A model generated the notes under the pieces. That model saw nothing but the letters and a program-made list of their open reading frames with translations. It was not told where the DNA came from and searched no databases. From DATBJG01 sp963790545 (GTDB taxonomy: Bacteria > Acidobacteriota > Vicinamibacteria > Vicinamibacterales > JAMQPK01): a stretch of 64,000 bases of DNA. Location: the NCBI GenBank assembly GCA_963790545.1, contig CAWBPA010000024.1, positions 744,001-808,000 on the forward strand, read 5' to 3'. Positions 1 to 8,275 of the stretch are shown piece after piece; the stretch's first letter is position 1; every line of letters starts with the position of its first letter. The translations under genes were made by a program, and so were the position numbers.

Positions 1-4
1 CTTT

Positions 5-283
5 TTATCTGGCCGCGGCCGTCAGGACCCCCGGACGCCAGACGTGCCCGCATCGACGGCACTCACACCAGAGTCGATCGGCTTGCCGGCCGAGGCCGTG
101 AACCTGAAGGCTTTGGCATCGCACGCAGACAATGGGATGAGGCAGATCGGTGACGCGACGGCCACCACGCGGAAAACGTCGGCGATCCAACCTGTCCAGC
201 TCTCTCCGATTGTCATCAGGCCATGTCGTATCCATGAACACCCTCATAGGTACGCCCTTTGGGGAGAGGGCAATCAATCGCAC
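5..283 (-). CDS. small zinc-ribbon-like hypothetical protein
   Basis: A 92-residue ORF ending in TAA at the window edge. Its second half holds two CxxC pairs (CVRC near residue 53 and CRRC near residue 76), separated by about 20 residues, the arrangement of a small zinc ribbon. An internal ATG at residue 13 is an equally possible start, which would remove a poorly ordered N-terminus. No catalytic domain is visible. It faces the secreted cupin gene divergently. The function is unknown; the metal-binding reading is inferred from the cysteine spacing only. Confidence 0.5.
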   Translation of the reverse strand: MRLIALSPKGVPMRVFMDTTWPDDNRRELDRLDRRRFPRGGRRVTDLPHPIVCVRCQSLQVHGLGRQADRLWCECRRCGHVWRPGVLTAAAR

Positions 284-355
284 CGGGCCGTCGCTCGGCC
301 GAACCGGCTCGCCATTCCTCTTGACTCAGCCGCGCGCCCAAGCTTAGATGCTATT

Positions 356-1141
356 GTGCGCAAGGTACTCCTTTTCGTAGTCCTCTGTACAGCGGCTTTT
401 CACGTTGGTGCCGCTCAAACCCCCACACAGACCCCGGCCCCTCGTCGCGCGGCGACGACGGCGAGCATGCGGATCCATGTGACAAATGCCACCGGCCTTC
501 TGCTGGGGGGTGTCCGTGTCACGGCGCAAGGTCCGACGTCGCGTGATGGCGTGACGGGTGACGACGGAGCACTGCGGTTCATCAATTTGACCCCCGGCAA
601 CTACCGGCTCCGCTTCGCTCACGAGAAATTCATCACGCTCGAGCGCGACGTGAACGCTCGGACAGCCGAGACCGCCGTGGATGTGACGCTCAGTGCCGCG
701 CCTGAGCCGCCGCCGAAGCCGCCGGAACCTGCGCCAGCTCCGCCGCCGCCCGCACCGAAGCCGCTGCCGCCCTCCGGTGATCCGAAGACCACGGCGCTTC
801 CGGCATTCATCGAAAGCAATTTTGTCGGACGGGCCGCGCGGAAGGATTCCGAACTGGGCTGCACACCGAGCGGAGCGGCTGCTCTTCATCAGCTCCGGGA
901 ACCCTGGGCCAGTCACACGCACGACACTGTCGACGAGTGGCTTTACGTCGTGGCGGGAGACGGCGTCCTGCTCGTCGATGCCGCCGAGCAGAAAATCCAA
1001 GCCGGTTCGTTCAGCCTGATCCCCCGCGCGCATCGTCATGCCATCCACCCGCAGGGCAGGAACCCGCTGATTGTCGTGTCCGTCCTGTCGGGCGCTCCTT
1101 GTGAGTCTCCGGCGCCGACCACGGGTTCGGCACCTCGCTGA
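356..1141 (+). CDS. secreted protein: carboxypeptidase-regulatory-like domain + Pro-rich linker + cupin
   Basis: The GTG at 356 gives a 261-residue protein that opens with a clean signal peptide (MRKVLLFVVLCTAAFHVGAAQ); the longer in-frame extension upstream has no such feature. Residues about 35-105 resemble a carboxypeptidase-regulatory-like beta-sandwich (VRVTAQGPTSRDG, LTPGNYRLRF). Residues about 112-145 are an alternating Pro/Ala/Lys linker. Residues about 165-250 are a cupin barrel with HTHDTVDEWLYVVAGDG and a second HRHAIHP motif, which supply the usual His/Glu metal ligands. It is probably an exported small-molecule-binding or oxygenase-like protein; the ligand is unknown. The domain order is unusual but the reading frame is intact. 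Confidence 0.72.
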   Translation: MRKVLLFVVLCTAAFHVGAAQTPTQTPAPRRAATTASMRIHVTNATGLLLGGVRVTAQGPTSRDGVTGDDGALRFINLTPGNYRLRFAHEKFITLERDVNARTAETAVDVTLSAAPEPPPKPPEPAPAPPPPAPKPLPPSGDPKTTALPAFIESNFVGRAARKDSELGCTPSGAAALHQLREPWASHTHDTVDEWLYVVAGDGVLLVDAAEQKIQAGSFSLIPRAHRHAIHPQGRNPLIVVSVLSGAPCESPAPTTGSAPR

Positions 1142-1216
1142 ACACGGCTCGGCTGTCGAGCTGTCCGGGCCTTCGCGCCGCGCAGGGCGGCCGCGATCAC
1201 ACTTCCGGGAACGACC

Positions 1217-1489
1217 ATGTGGCGCCGTTTGCTATGCCTGATCCGCCGAAGGCACCATGACCTGGTGCGACAGGCGGATGGACAACTGTTCCTGGAATGC
1301 ACGCGGTGCAGGCGGCGCACTGAAGGGTGGACGCTCGTGGGTGTCCCGAGACGACCCGCTGCAACCGCGCTGCGCCTTCTGCTGGACGAGTCCGCCGATG
1401 TGGCCGGCGCTGGGTTTGCCATAAAACCCGGCGGACATCAGCGGTGGCTGGACTGGGAACGACGAACCGAAATTACCCTCGAAATCTAG
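1217..1489 (+). CDS. small CxxC hypothetical protein
   Basis: A 90-residue ORF starting MWRRLLCLIRRRHHDLV and containing FLECTRCRRRTEGW. The CxxC pair after a basic N-terminus followed by a conserved-looking TEGW is typical of short uncharacterised proteins found in this kind of genome. A weak GGGAA lies 6 nt before the ATG. The tail after residue 45 has little recognisable structure. No function is assignable. It could be a chance ORF, but its composition is more protein-like than the overlapping minus-strand frames. Confidence 0.5.
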   Translation: MWRRLLCLIRRRHHDLVRQADGQLFLECTRCRRRTEGWTLVGVPRRPAATALRLLLDESADVAGAGFAIKPGGHQRWLDWERRTEITLEI

Positions 1490-1503
1490 GCAGTAGAACC
1501 TTC

Positions 1504-2178
1504 CTACATCGTTGCCACTTCAAACTGATCGACGAGCTGGCGCCAGGCCCCCGTCTTTTCAGGGTCGGTTTCCGCAAGAGCTGCGCCGTACAACATGCCG
1601 CCCGACGGAGAACGATTCATCCAGATGACAGAGGTGTCGATCGATACGCCAAACGCCGGCACTTCGATCCGCATTGGCGCGTGACGCCGCTCGAGAAAGG
1701 TCTCTTCGTTCGTTTCGAGCCGGAGACCGCCGTAGCTGAGATCGATCATGCGCGCGACCGATTCGTTGACTGTGACCTGGATACCGTCGGCAATGCGCTT
1801 GCGCGGCCACCGGCGCCGGCGGCTGGATTCCTCGAGCAGCTCGGTGACGAGCAAGACGAGGTCGTCCGAGGTGACAGGCCGGGTGACGAACGCGGCCTCA
1901 TGTCGCCGGGCATCCTCTGCCAGGATCGGATCGGGACTCCCAAGCATGACCGCCACGAGGCCCGAATTACGGCCGCGTCCGAGAATCACGAGGTGAAGGC
2001 CATGAAATTCACCAAGGTGCGCCTCGGTAATCAACACGTCGGGCGCTTCCTCGATGAGTCTCTGGCGGGCGTCAGCAAACGTCGACACGGCGTCCGTCAC
2101 GAAGCCGGCATGCTTGAACCAGACGACCGTGCGGGTTCGTGTCTGTGCGTTCGGATCGACGATCAGGACGGTGCTCAC
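1504..2178 (-). CDS. REC-PilZ regulator with non-canonical receiver
   Basis: The GTG at 2178 is chosen because AGGAG lies 7 nt upstream; an ATG 21 nt further up is possible. Residues 1-105 form a response-regulator receiver (VSTVLIVDPNA; PDVLITEAHLGEFHG), and about 121-215 form a PilZ domain starting with the basic RRWPRKR segment and containing DLSYGG. PilZ domains bind c-di-GMP through the RxxxR and D/NxSxxG motifs, both of which are recognisable here. At the phospho-acceptor position the normal Asp is Glu (ITE, about residue 52), and the switch Lys is Arg (VTRPV), so classical phosphotransfer looks unlikely. It probably couples c-di-GMP to an unknown output. A c-di-GMP synthase gene lies at 12.6-13.6 kb. 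Confidence 0.85.
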   Translation of the reverse strand: MSTVLIVDPNAQTRTRTVVWFKHAGFVTDAVSTFADARQRLIEEAPDVLITEAHLGEFHGLHLVILGRGRNSGLVAVMLGSPDPILAEDARRHEAAFVTRPVTSDDLVLLVTELLEESSRRRRWPRKRIADGIQVTVNESVARMIDLSYGGLRLETNEETFLERRHAPMRIEVPAFGVSIDTSVIWMNRSPSGGMLYGAALAETDPEKTGAWRQLVDQFEVATM

Positions 2179-2569
2179 GATCCAGCTCCTGGTCGACAAA
2201 GTACGAAGTTTGTAAGCACAACGAGACGATGATGACTAAGCAATTTCTGAACCACGGTATCGCCGAACCAACACAGCCAGTTTACTCGATGATTGCCAGC
2301 CTGCGGCCGGGCAGGGATGTGAAATCTACATCCATGCATTGGACTAAAGGTGATCGAGATTGCGATTTTGTATTCGCGTACCATCTTCGCGCATCGCTGC
2401 GTGCTCTGGCACGCCGATCGCCGAATACAATCTTGTTATCGTCAGCAGTGCCAATTTAGGACATGGAAATCAGAGGAGAACTTCTTGACAGGCAGGCAAC
2501 AGAGCGCGATGATCAACAAGCTTCGTCACACGTCCTCAAAACCGTATTTCCAGCTCAACTTGTCGCGAT
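2179..2569. other. divergent intergenic region
   Basis: About 390 bases lie between the divergent REC-PilZ gene and the sigma-54 activator. The ORFs here have no family-like composition and I see no gene. It is more AT-rich than the surrounding coding DNA, as expected for a promoter region, and contains the sigma-54-type element listed separately. Confidence 0.6.
2407..2422 (+). promoter_or_regulatory. candidate sigma-54 promoter (-24/-12)
   Basis: TGGCACG-N4-TCGCC keeps the invariant GG (2408-2409) and GC (2420-2421) with the required 10-base spacing. It has one mismatch to the TTGC box. It points toward the sigma-54 activator gene about 150 bases downstream, which would make that gene part of the RpoN regulon or self-regulated. 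Such a match can occur by chance. Confidence 0.4.
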
Positions 2570-3778
2570 GTGCGACAGCGGATTTTCCGCTCTCAGGGAA
2601 TGAGCGTGTCGGGAGCTGCGGCGAAGCATCGATTCGACAGATCGCTCATGCTGTACAACGCGCCGATGAGTCAATTGATTGGGGCAAGTCCCGCCATTCA
2701 AGCACTCCGTGAAGAAGTCGAGCTGATTGCTCACTCCGAAGCGAAAGTTCTCATCACAGGTGAAAGCGGAGTCGGCAAGGAAGTGCTGGCGAAGCTCGTC
2801 TATCAGCGTGGTCGTCGTCGTCACGCGAAGCTCCTCACGCTCAACTGCGCGGGCCTCAGTGAGTCGCTGCTCGAGTCCGAACTGTTCGGTCACACCAAGG
2901 GCAGTTTCACCGGCGCCGATCGCGACAAGCCCGGACTGCTCGACCTTGCCGACAACGGTACGGCCTTTCTGGATGAAGTCGGCGAGATGTCCGCGCGCAT
3001 GCAGTCGTTGCTGCTGCGTTTCATGGAGACGGGCGAAATTCAGCCGGTGGGCGGCATCACCGCCCCGCGCCACGTCAACGTCCGCATAATCGCGGCCACC
3101 AATCGCAGCTTGCAGGAACAGGTTCAGGCGGGCAGCTTTCGCAGCGACTTGTACTACCGTCTCAACGTGATCCACCTTACGATTCCTCCGCTGCGTGAGC
3201 GCCCGGAAGACATCGTCCCGCTGCTCACGCACTTTCTCATGACGCTCAGCGAGCACCATCGTGTGGCGAAGCCCGAGCTTGCCGCGAGCACCGTCGAACG
3301 GCTGGTTGCGTACGCGTGGCCGGGGAACGTACGAGAGTTGAAAAACGTCTCCGAACAGCTGGTCGTCCGACGAGGAGGCAAGCTCGTCAACCCCTGCGAT
3401 CTCCCTGCGACGTTGTCCGTGACCGAACCGAAGTTCGCCGTGGCGGCAACCCCGGCGCTCGCGCAAAGCACGCCGATTGCCGACCAGCTCTTTGACAAGA
3501 TGGTGGTGGACGGCGAGTCTTTCTGGTCGGCCGTCTATCCAATTTTCATTCGAAGAGACCTGACGCGGGACAACCTGAGGCAGGTCGTGCAGAAAGGGTT
3601 GCGTCAAACGCGCGGCAACTACAAGCTGCTGGTCAACCTGTTCAACATGGACGACCAGGACTACCGGCGATTCCTGACATTCCTCCGGAAGCATCACTGT
3701 CAGGTGCCGTTCTGGGAGTTCCGAACGGCTGCCTTGAAGTCGCGCAGGGAAGCCCAGAACGTGTCGCGGGCGAGCTAA
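2570..3778 (+). CDS. sigma-54-interacting AAA+ transcriptional activator without receiver domain
   Basis: A 402-residue bacterial enhancer-binding protein. The AAA+ core shows Walker A GESGVGKE (64-71), the sigma-54 contact loop GSFTGA (111-116, Ser for the usual Ala), Walker B GTAFLDEVGEM, and the RSDLYYRLNV and PPLRERPEDI segments. The C-terminus (about 345-385, TRGNYKLLVNLFNMDD) resembles a diverged Fis-type helix-turn-helix. There is no N-terminal receiver, GAF or PAS domain, so its signal is unclear. ATGs at 2570, 2600, 2648 and 2669 are all possible starts; conserved sequence begins at MSQLIGASPAI. It should hydrolyse ATP to remodel RNA polymerase-sigma-54 at target promoters; targets are unknown. 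Confidence 0.93.
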   Translation: MRQRIFRSQGMSVSGAAAKHRFDRSLMLYNAPMSQLIGASPAIQALREEVELIAHSEAKVLITGESGVGKEVLAKLVYQRGRRRHAKLLTLNCAGLSESLLESELFGHTKGSFTGADRDKPGLLDLADNGTAFLDEVGEMSARMQSLLLRFMETGEIQPVGGITAPRHVNVRIIAATNRSLQEQVQAGSFRSDLYYRLNVIHLTIPPLRERPEDIVPLLTHFLMTLSEHHRVAKPELAASTVERLVAYAWPGNVRELKNVSEQLVVRRGGKLVNPCDLPATLSVTEPKFAVAATPALAQSTPIADQLFDKMVVDGESFWSAVYPIFIRRDLTRDNLRQVVQKGLRQTRGNYKLLVNLFNMDDQDYRRFLTFLRKHHCQVPFWEFRTAALKSRREAQNVSRAS

Positions 3779-3779
3779 T

Positions 3780-3808
3780 CTTCAGTTTTCAGTTTTCAGT
3801 TTTCAGTT
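3780..3808. repeat. short tandem repeat (TTTTCAG)n
   Basis: About four copies of a TTTTCAG heptamer run between the stop codons of two convergent genes. There is no coding content. It is a simple-sequence repeat of the kind found at several other gene boundaries in this window. Confidence 0.85.
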
Positions 3809-3812
3809 TCCC

Positions 3813-6800
3813 TCAAGAGTTCACCACGCCAAACTCACGGCGCGGCTCTCGCCCACCCATTTCCAGCGTCAGCGCGTTCTGGTCAATCCGCTTGAGCAGG
3901 TCCCGGGTCTCGGGCCGGCAGGTGAACAGAAAAACCTGACCCCCGCCCGCAATTTCTGCCAGCACTTCCGCCGTGGCCCGAGCGCGATTCGGGTCGAGAT
4001 GGCCGAAAATATCTCCCATCAGAAGCGGGAGTCGGGATCCGGACGTTCGCAGCTCGCTGACAGCCCCAAGGCGCAACGACAGGAAGAGCTGCTCTCGTGT
4101 CACCGCGCCGAGTTCGTCGACCGGCCGCATGCGGGCATTGGCATCCCGGACCGTGATCGGGGTTCTTCCGCTCGCCTGCACGACCTGCTGCGGGCGCGAA
4201 GAGGTGACAGCGGAATAGAACCGGGAGGCCTGCGCCAGGACGGGTGGTTGATGATCCGTCCGGTGCTCGTACAGCGCCAGCGTGAGCAGAGCTTCGGCGA
4301 CGACGAAGGTTTTCCATGTCGCGACCTTCGCCATGAGCTCCGCGCGGAGCGCGGCGTGCCGCGTCTCGAGCAACGGTAATTCACGCGCACCGTCGTACGC
4401 CTCCCGCGCGGCTGTTTCTGCCTTGTGCTGCTCACACAACACCTCGACCTGTTCCTCGTCAAGGCGTCGCAGGAGCTCACGGACACCAGCCAGGCCTTCC
4501 CGCCACTCGTCGGGATGTCCCGTCGCCAGCAGCTGTTGCAGTGCATGAGCATCGGCGGAGCGTTCCAGCCGGTCGCTGAGACGGCGCTCTGCCAGTCTGA
4601 GGTTCTGGGTGAGAATTTCGCGGCGCCCCTGCGCCACGACCATGGATTGAAACGCGGCGTCGCTCAGCGCCCCGACACGGTCGAAGAACTCCTGCACGGC
4701 TGCCGCGCACGACTCGACGCGACTTCGGTTGATCCGGACGCGCTCACGGAAATCCGCCCGCTCGTCGGAGAGCCTCAGGCGTGCCACGCGGGTCTGCTCG
4801 TCCTGCAGGCAGCGCTGTTGAAGCCTGGTGAGCGCGCCCATGAGCGGCTCCCCGACCATCGTGGAGCCCTCTTCGTCCTCGGCCACCATGAGACACGTCC
4901 GGACCCGCGACTCCCAGTGGTCGATCGAGTCCTCGAGTGTCGCGCGCTGCGCCCGAAGGTGTTGAATGGTCTGGACACGATCCTGAGCGACTCGAACGCG
5001 ATCGACAATCTGCAGCGCTTCCTCTGGCCGAGTCAGTCCAGTCAGTCCCAACATCCCGCGCCACTGGTGCCACTGCGACACCGTTTCGCGAGAAGCCCGT
5101 CGAGCTTCCGCAAAGCCGGACCGCTGACGCGTCTCGAGCAGATCGAGCTCGGCAAGCTTCGCGTCGATGTTCCGGCGCGCCTGCGCCGCCCGTTCCCACC
5201 GGCGACGACCTGCCTTGTCCTCGTTCGAAGCGGTCTGCCGCATGTCGAGATCCCGCGGCGTTGGAAGCACGGGCAGACCAAGTCTCGTGGCATCGACTCC
5301 CAGAGCAAACTCGAGCCGTGACGAATGTTTCTGGTGATCGATCAGCTTGCGCGCGGCGGTGTCGTAGCCGTGACGGTTCGAGCTGGTCTCTCGACCTCGC
5401 TGCTTGTTCAACGCCGTTGCGTGTGACCGCAGATACCGGCTTCCTTCTGCCGCAATGAAACTGGCCGCGGTCAGCAGCACCAGCACCACCGGCGGAATAC
5501 CAAAACCTCCAAACATGGCCGTGTGAGCCCAACCCGCGCCACCGGCCAGCGTCACGCACCATCCCAGCAACGGCACCCAGGCGGGAAGCACACGGACCCG
5601 CTCCCTGGGCTGCCGCAAGGCCTTGGCGTATTGCGCCACCGTCTGCTCCAGCTCCGTCGTTCGGCGCTGTTCCTGCGCGAGCGCGAGAAGACCATCGCGA
5701 ACCCTCCGCAACAGCCGCTCGGTTTCCTGAATCGCGGCATCCGACAAGGGTTCGTATCGTTCGAGCAGGGCTGACACCACCTCGCGGCTTCGCTCGAAAG
5801 CCACACGGCGCCGGCGGACCTTCAACCAGGCTTTCATTTCGGCGCGACGGCGGGCGACCCCCTCCGCGAGGGCGGACTGCCAGAGATTAATCTGACGCGT
5901 GAGCTCGCCAATGTCGGTCGTTTCGATCGACCTGGCGAGCAACACCGGCAGTTCGCTGAGCGCGTTGAGCTGAACTTTTTCCGTTTCGGCGATTTCGGCG
6001 TCGATCCGGCTGGCCATGCTGCAGGCGACCAACCTGCTCAGGGATCTCCCGTACGAGCGCCTCGACATCGCCCCGTACTTCGAGCGGCTGGGCGACCGGC
6101 ATCTCGTCGAGCTGCCGCCCTAATTCTGCCTCCTGCGCGAGCGTTTCGTTCAGACGGTACTGAGCGTCGGAGATGGCGCTGCGCAACCGATGGAACTGTT
6201 CGGCAGCATCCTCTGGAAAATTCTCCGGCAGGGAAATCTGATCGAGCTCGGTCTGGAGTTGGGACCGGTCGCGCCATGCGGGCCAAAGCTCGAGCAGGGT
6301 CTCGTACGTCGTGTGTTCGGCACGGAAGCGCGCCACCCGGCCCTGCAGATCGGCAACCGAGGACCTGAAAGACCGCAACTGACGCTCCAGCTCACCGTGG
6401 GCATTGGACGCCTTGCGTGTCTCTTCGAGCCGCGCGCCGAGCGCCTCGAGCTCGTCGAGTGCGTCGCTGATCCCGCGGCCCCCTTCCGACCTCAGCGTCT
6501 TCGATGCATGGCGCCAAAGCCGACGCCGCGCACGCCGTTCGAGCTGTTCCCCTTCGCTTCCGGCCGTCGTAAACAACCGGGTCGCCAGCCCGGTGCCTGC
6601 CAGGGGTTCAAAGGAATTGAGCTCACGCGGCTCGACGACAAAAATCGAGCGATAAGAGCTCAGGTCCGGCAGCCCGCAGAGCTCTTCGAGCTCGCGCTGC
6701 GTGGCCGCTTCGCCGTTGAGATGCAGCGCAAACCGATTCCAGGCCCGGCGCTCGAGCACGGCCTCGCCGTTTGGACCCGCCAGGACAACGCGTCCGCCCT

Positions 6801-6999
6801 CACTGCGATCGTATCGTCGTTCGGTGACGTCGGAGGATTGAGAAGGTCCAAATCCGAAAAGCATTCCGGACAGGAACGACCTGACCGTGTTCTTGCCCGA
6901 ACCGTTGGGGCCGAAGACGATGATGAGTCCCGGCGGAAGATTCCGGACTTGATACTTGTGCAGGTTCCCAAATCGTTCGATGTCCCAGCCTCGAATCAC
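3813..6999 (-). CDS. YhaN/SbcC-like coiled-coil ATPase, degenerate nucleotide-binding motifs, +1 frameshift
   Basis: The repaired protein is about 1061 residues, starting at a GTG whose GTGA overlaps the stop of the YhaO-like gene. The frame breaks at about 6014: deleting one base of the doublet there joins the two halves. It has an ABC-type N-lobe, long Arg/Glu-rich coiled coils, a central hydrophobic hairpin (about residues 450-500) and an ABC C-lobe, as in the YhaN/SbcC-like family. Every nucleotide-binding motif is altered: Walker A is GPNGSGKNT (Asn for Ser/Thr), the signature is ELGAVTREQ instead of ELSxGTREQ, Walker B is LLMGD instead of LLLDD, and the switch is FTCR instead of FTCH. 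The comparisons are from family knowledge. It may be a pseudo-ATPase scaffold. Confidence 0.8.
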
Positions 7000-8268
7000 T
7001 GCTCGGCCCCCTCGTCGTTCAGGAACCGAGCGACCAGTTGCTCGGCCTGGACGAGAAGCGCGGCTGGATCGCCGCCGTCGAAGCCCAACGCTCTGAGACG
7101 CTCGTCCATCTGCGAGGCGCCCCCGCGAACCGCGGCGGTCAGGCGATCGGGATCGTTGCGCACCTGCTCGACGGCACGGGCCAATGCCGAGCCAAACGCA
7201 CCCTCGATCGGCCGTTCGTGCTGCCCCGTCGACGTGACCTCGGGCCGCAGCGAGTCCCACCACAGAAACGGGTCGGTGGCCTGCACCTGGTCGGTGCTGC
7301 GATCTGTCGCTCGCCGCAGCCGATCCAGGAGCTCGTCGAGCTCTGAGTCCTGCAGCCAGGCTCTGACTTCGACTGGCATTGACGATCGACACGGCGACTA
7401 CGATACTCCGACCCTCGTGCTGAAGGCGAAGCGAATGCCCCTGGCGCATGAGCGCCTGCCACAGCGCTTCACGGTCGGCAAGACCAGCGGCGTTCACCTG
7501 GATCCTGACGGCTCGGATTCGATCGAGCGGGTAGAACGTGGCCTGTTCAACGATGCCATCACGGCAGTCGACAACCATCGCTCCTTTTTGTCCGTCACCC
7601 TCGGTTTCAATGCTGCGTCCCTGAAGCGCTCCTGAATACACGATCCAGGGCTGCATGTTGGAAATGCATTGATAGCCAGGCTGCCCACCGAGCGCCCAGT
7701 AGTCGACACCGTACTCGGTGAGGCTTTCCGGAGACTCGCCAGCCTGGTAGCCATCGGCCGCGTGACGGCCGGGCAGATATTTCAGCCCGATGCGGAGGCC
7801 CTGATTTGCGAGATGGAGCGGGTGTCTGCCAACGCCCGGCGCGGGTGCGGCCGGCGGCCGCGTGCCGTAAACAGTGGCGACGCGCATACCGTTGACGACC
7901 ACCGCCGCGGGTTCGCTGTTGGGATGGAAAATCCGGCCACCCCCCGCCTCGACGAGCGCGCTCAGCCAGTCCCCGTCCTGGACGTCCTCGTCCTGCAGGC
8001 CAAAGACCGGAATACGCTGATTGGCCAGCTGACGCAATCCTTCAGCGAGCCGCTGGCGCACGTGGACGTACGGCGTCCCGTAGCCAATTCCTCCGGCCAG
8101 CAGCAGGCAGGCCGCCTGCCGATCCACCGTGAGGCGAACGAGGCTGTCCCAGGCATCGACGGCTGCGCTCGTGAGCGCCTCGGCGACCCTGGGCGAGGTA
8201 CGCCCTATCCCCTGCCACGGGCGATCCAGACGCAGATCGGCTGCGTGGACGAAACAGAAGGCGGTCAT
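6996..8268 (-). CDS. YhaO/SbcD-like metallophosphoesterase homologue lacking all metal ligands, +1 frameshift
   Basis: The repaired length is about 424 residues; the frame breaks at 7379-7380, where removing one A (gene strand) joins the phosphoesterase part to the C-terminal segment beginning PVEVRAWLQDSEL. The fold is recognisable by position as a DNA-repair exonuclease of the Mre11/SbcD/YhaO type. However, DLH is DLR (residues 11-13), AGDxxD is AGGIGYG (58-64), the GNHD loop is LQDEDV (91-96), the LLH motif is LKY (162-164) and GHIH is GGQP (194-197). No di-metal centre can form, so nuclease activity is not expected. It is translationally coupled to the equally degenerate ATPase. It could be a pseudoenzyme complex or a decaying locus. 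Confidence 0.8.
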
Positions 8269-8275
8269 GCGCGCC

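Noticed and set aside
344..1048. 234-residue minus-strand ORF opposite the secreted cupin
   Set aside because: No recognisable fold, while the plus strand shows a signal peptide and cupin motifs.
6190..7635. 481-residue plus-strand ORF opposite the YhaO/YhaN-like pair
   Set aside because: Low-complexity Arg/Pro/Ser composition and no motifs; it mirrors high-GC codon structure of the minus-strand genes.
5887..8268. Single 793-residue fusion of phosphoesterase and ATPase
   Set aside because: The middle ~110 residues (Arg/Ser/Gly rich) are out of frame; the correct C-terminus of the first gene lies in another frame and ends with a GTGA overlap to the second gene. They are two genes.
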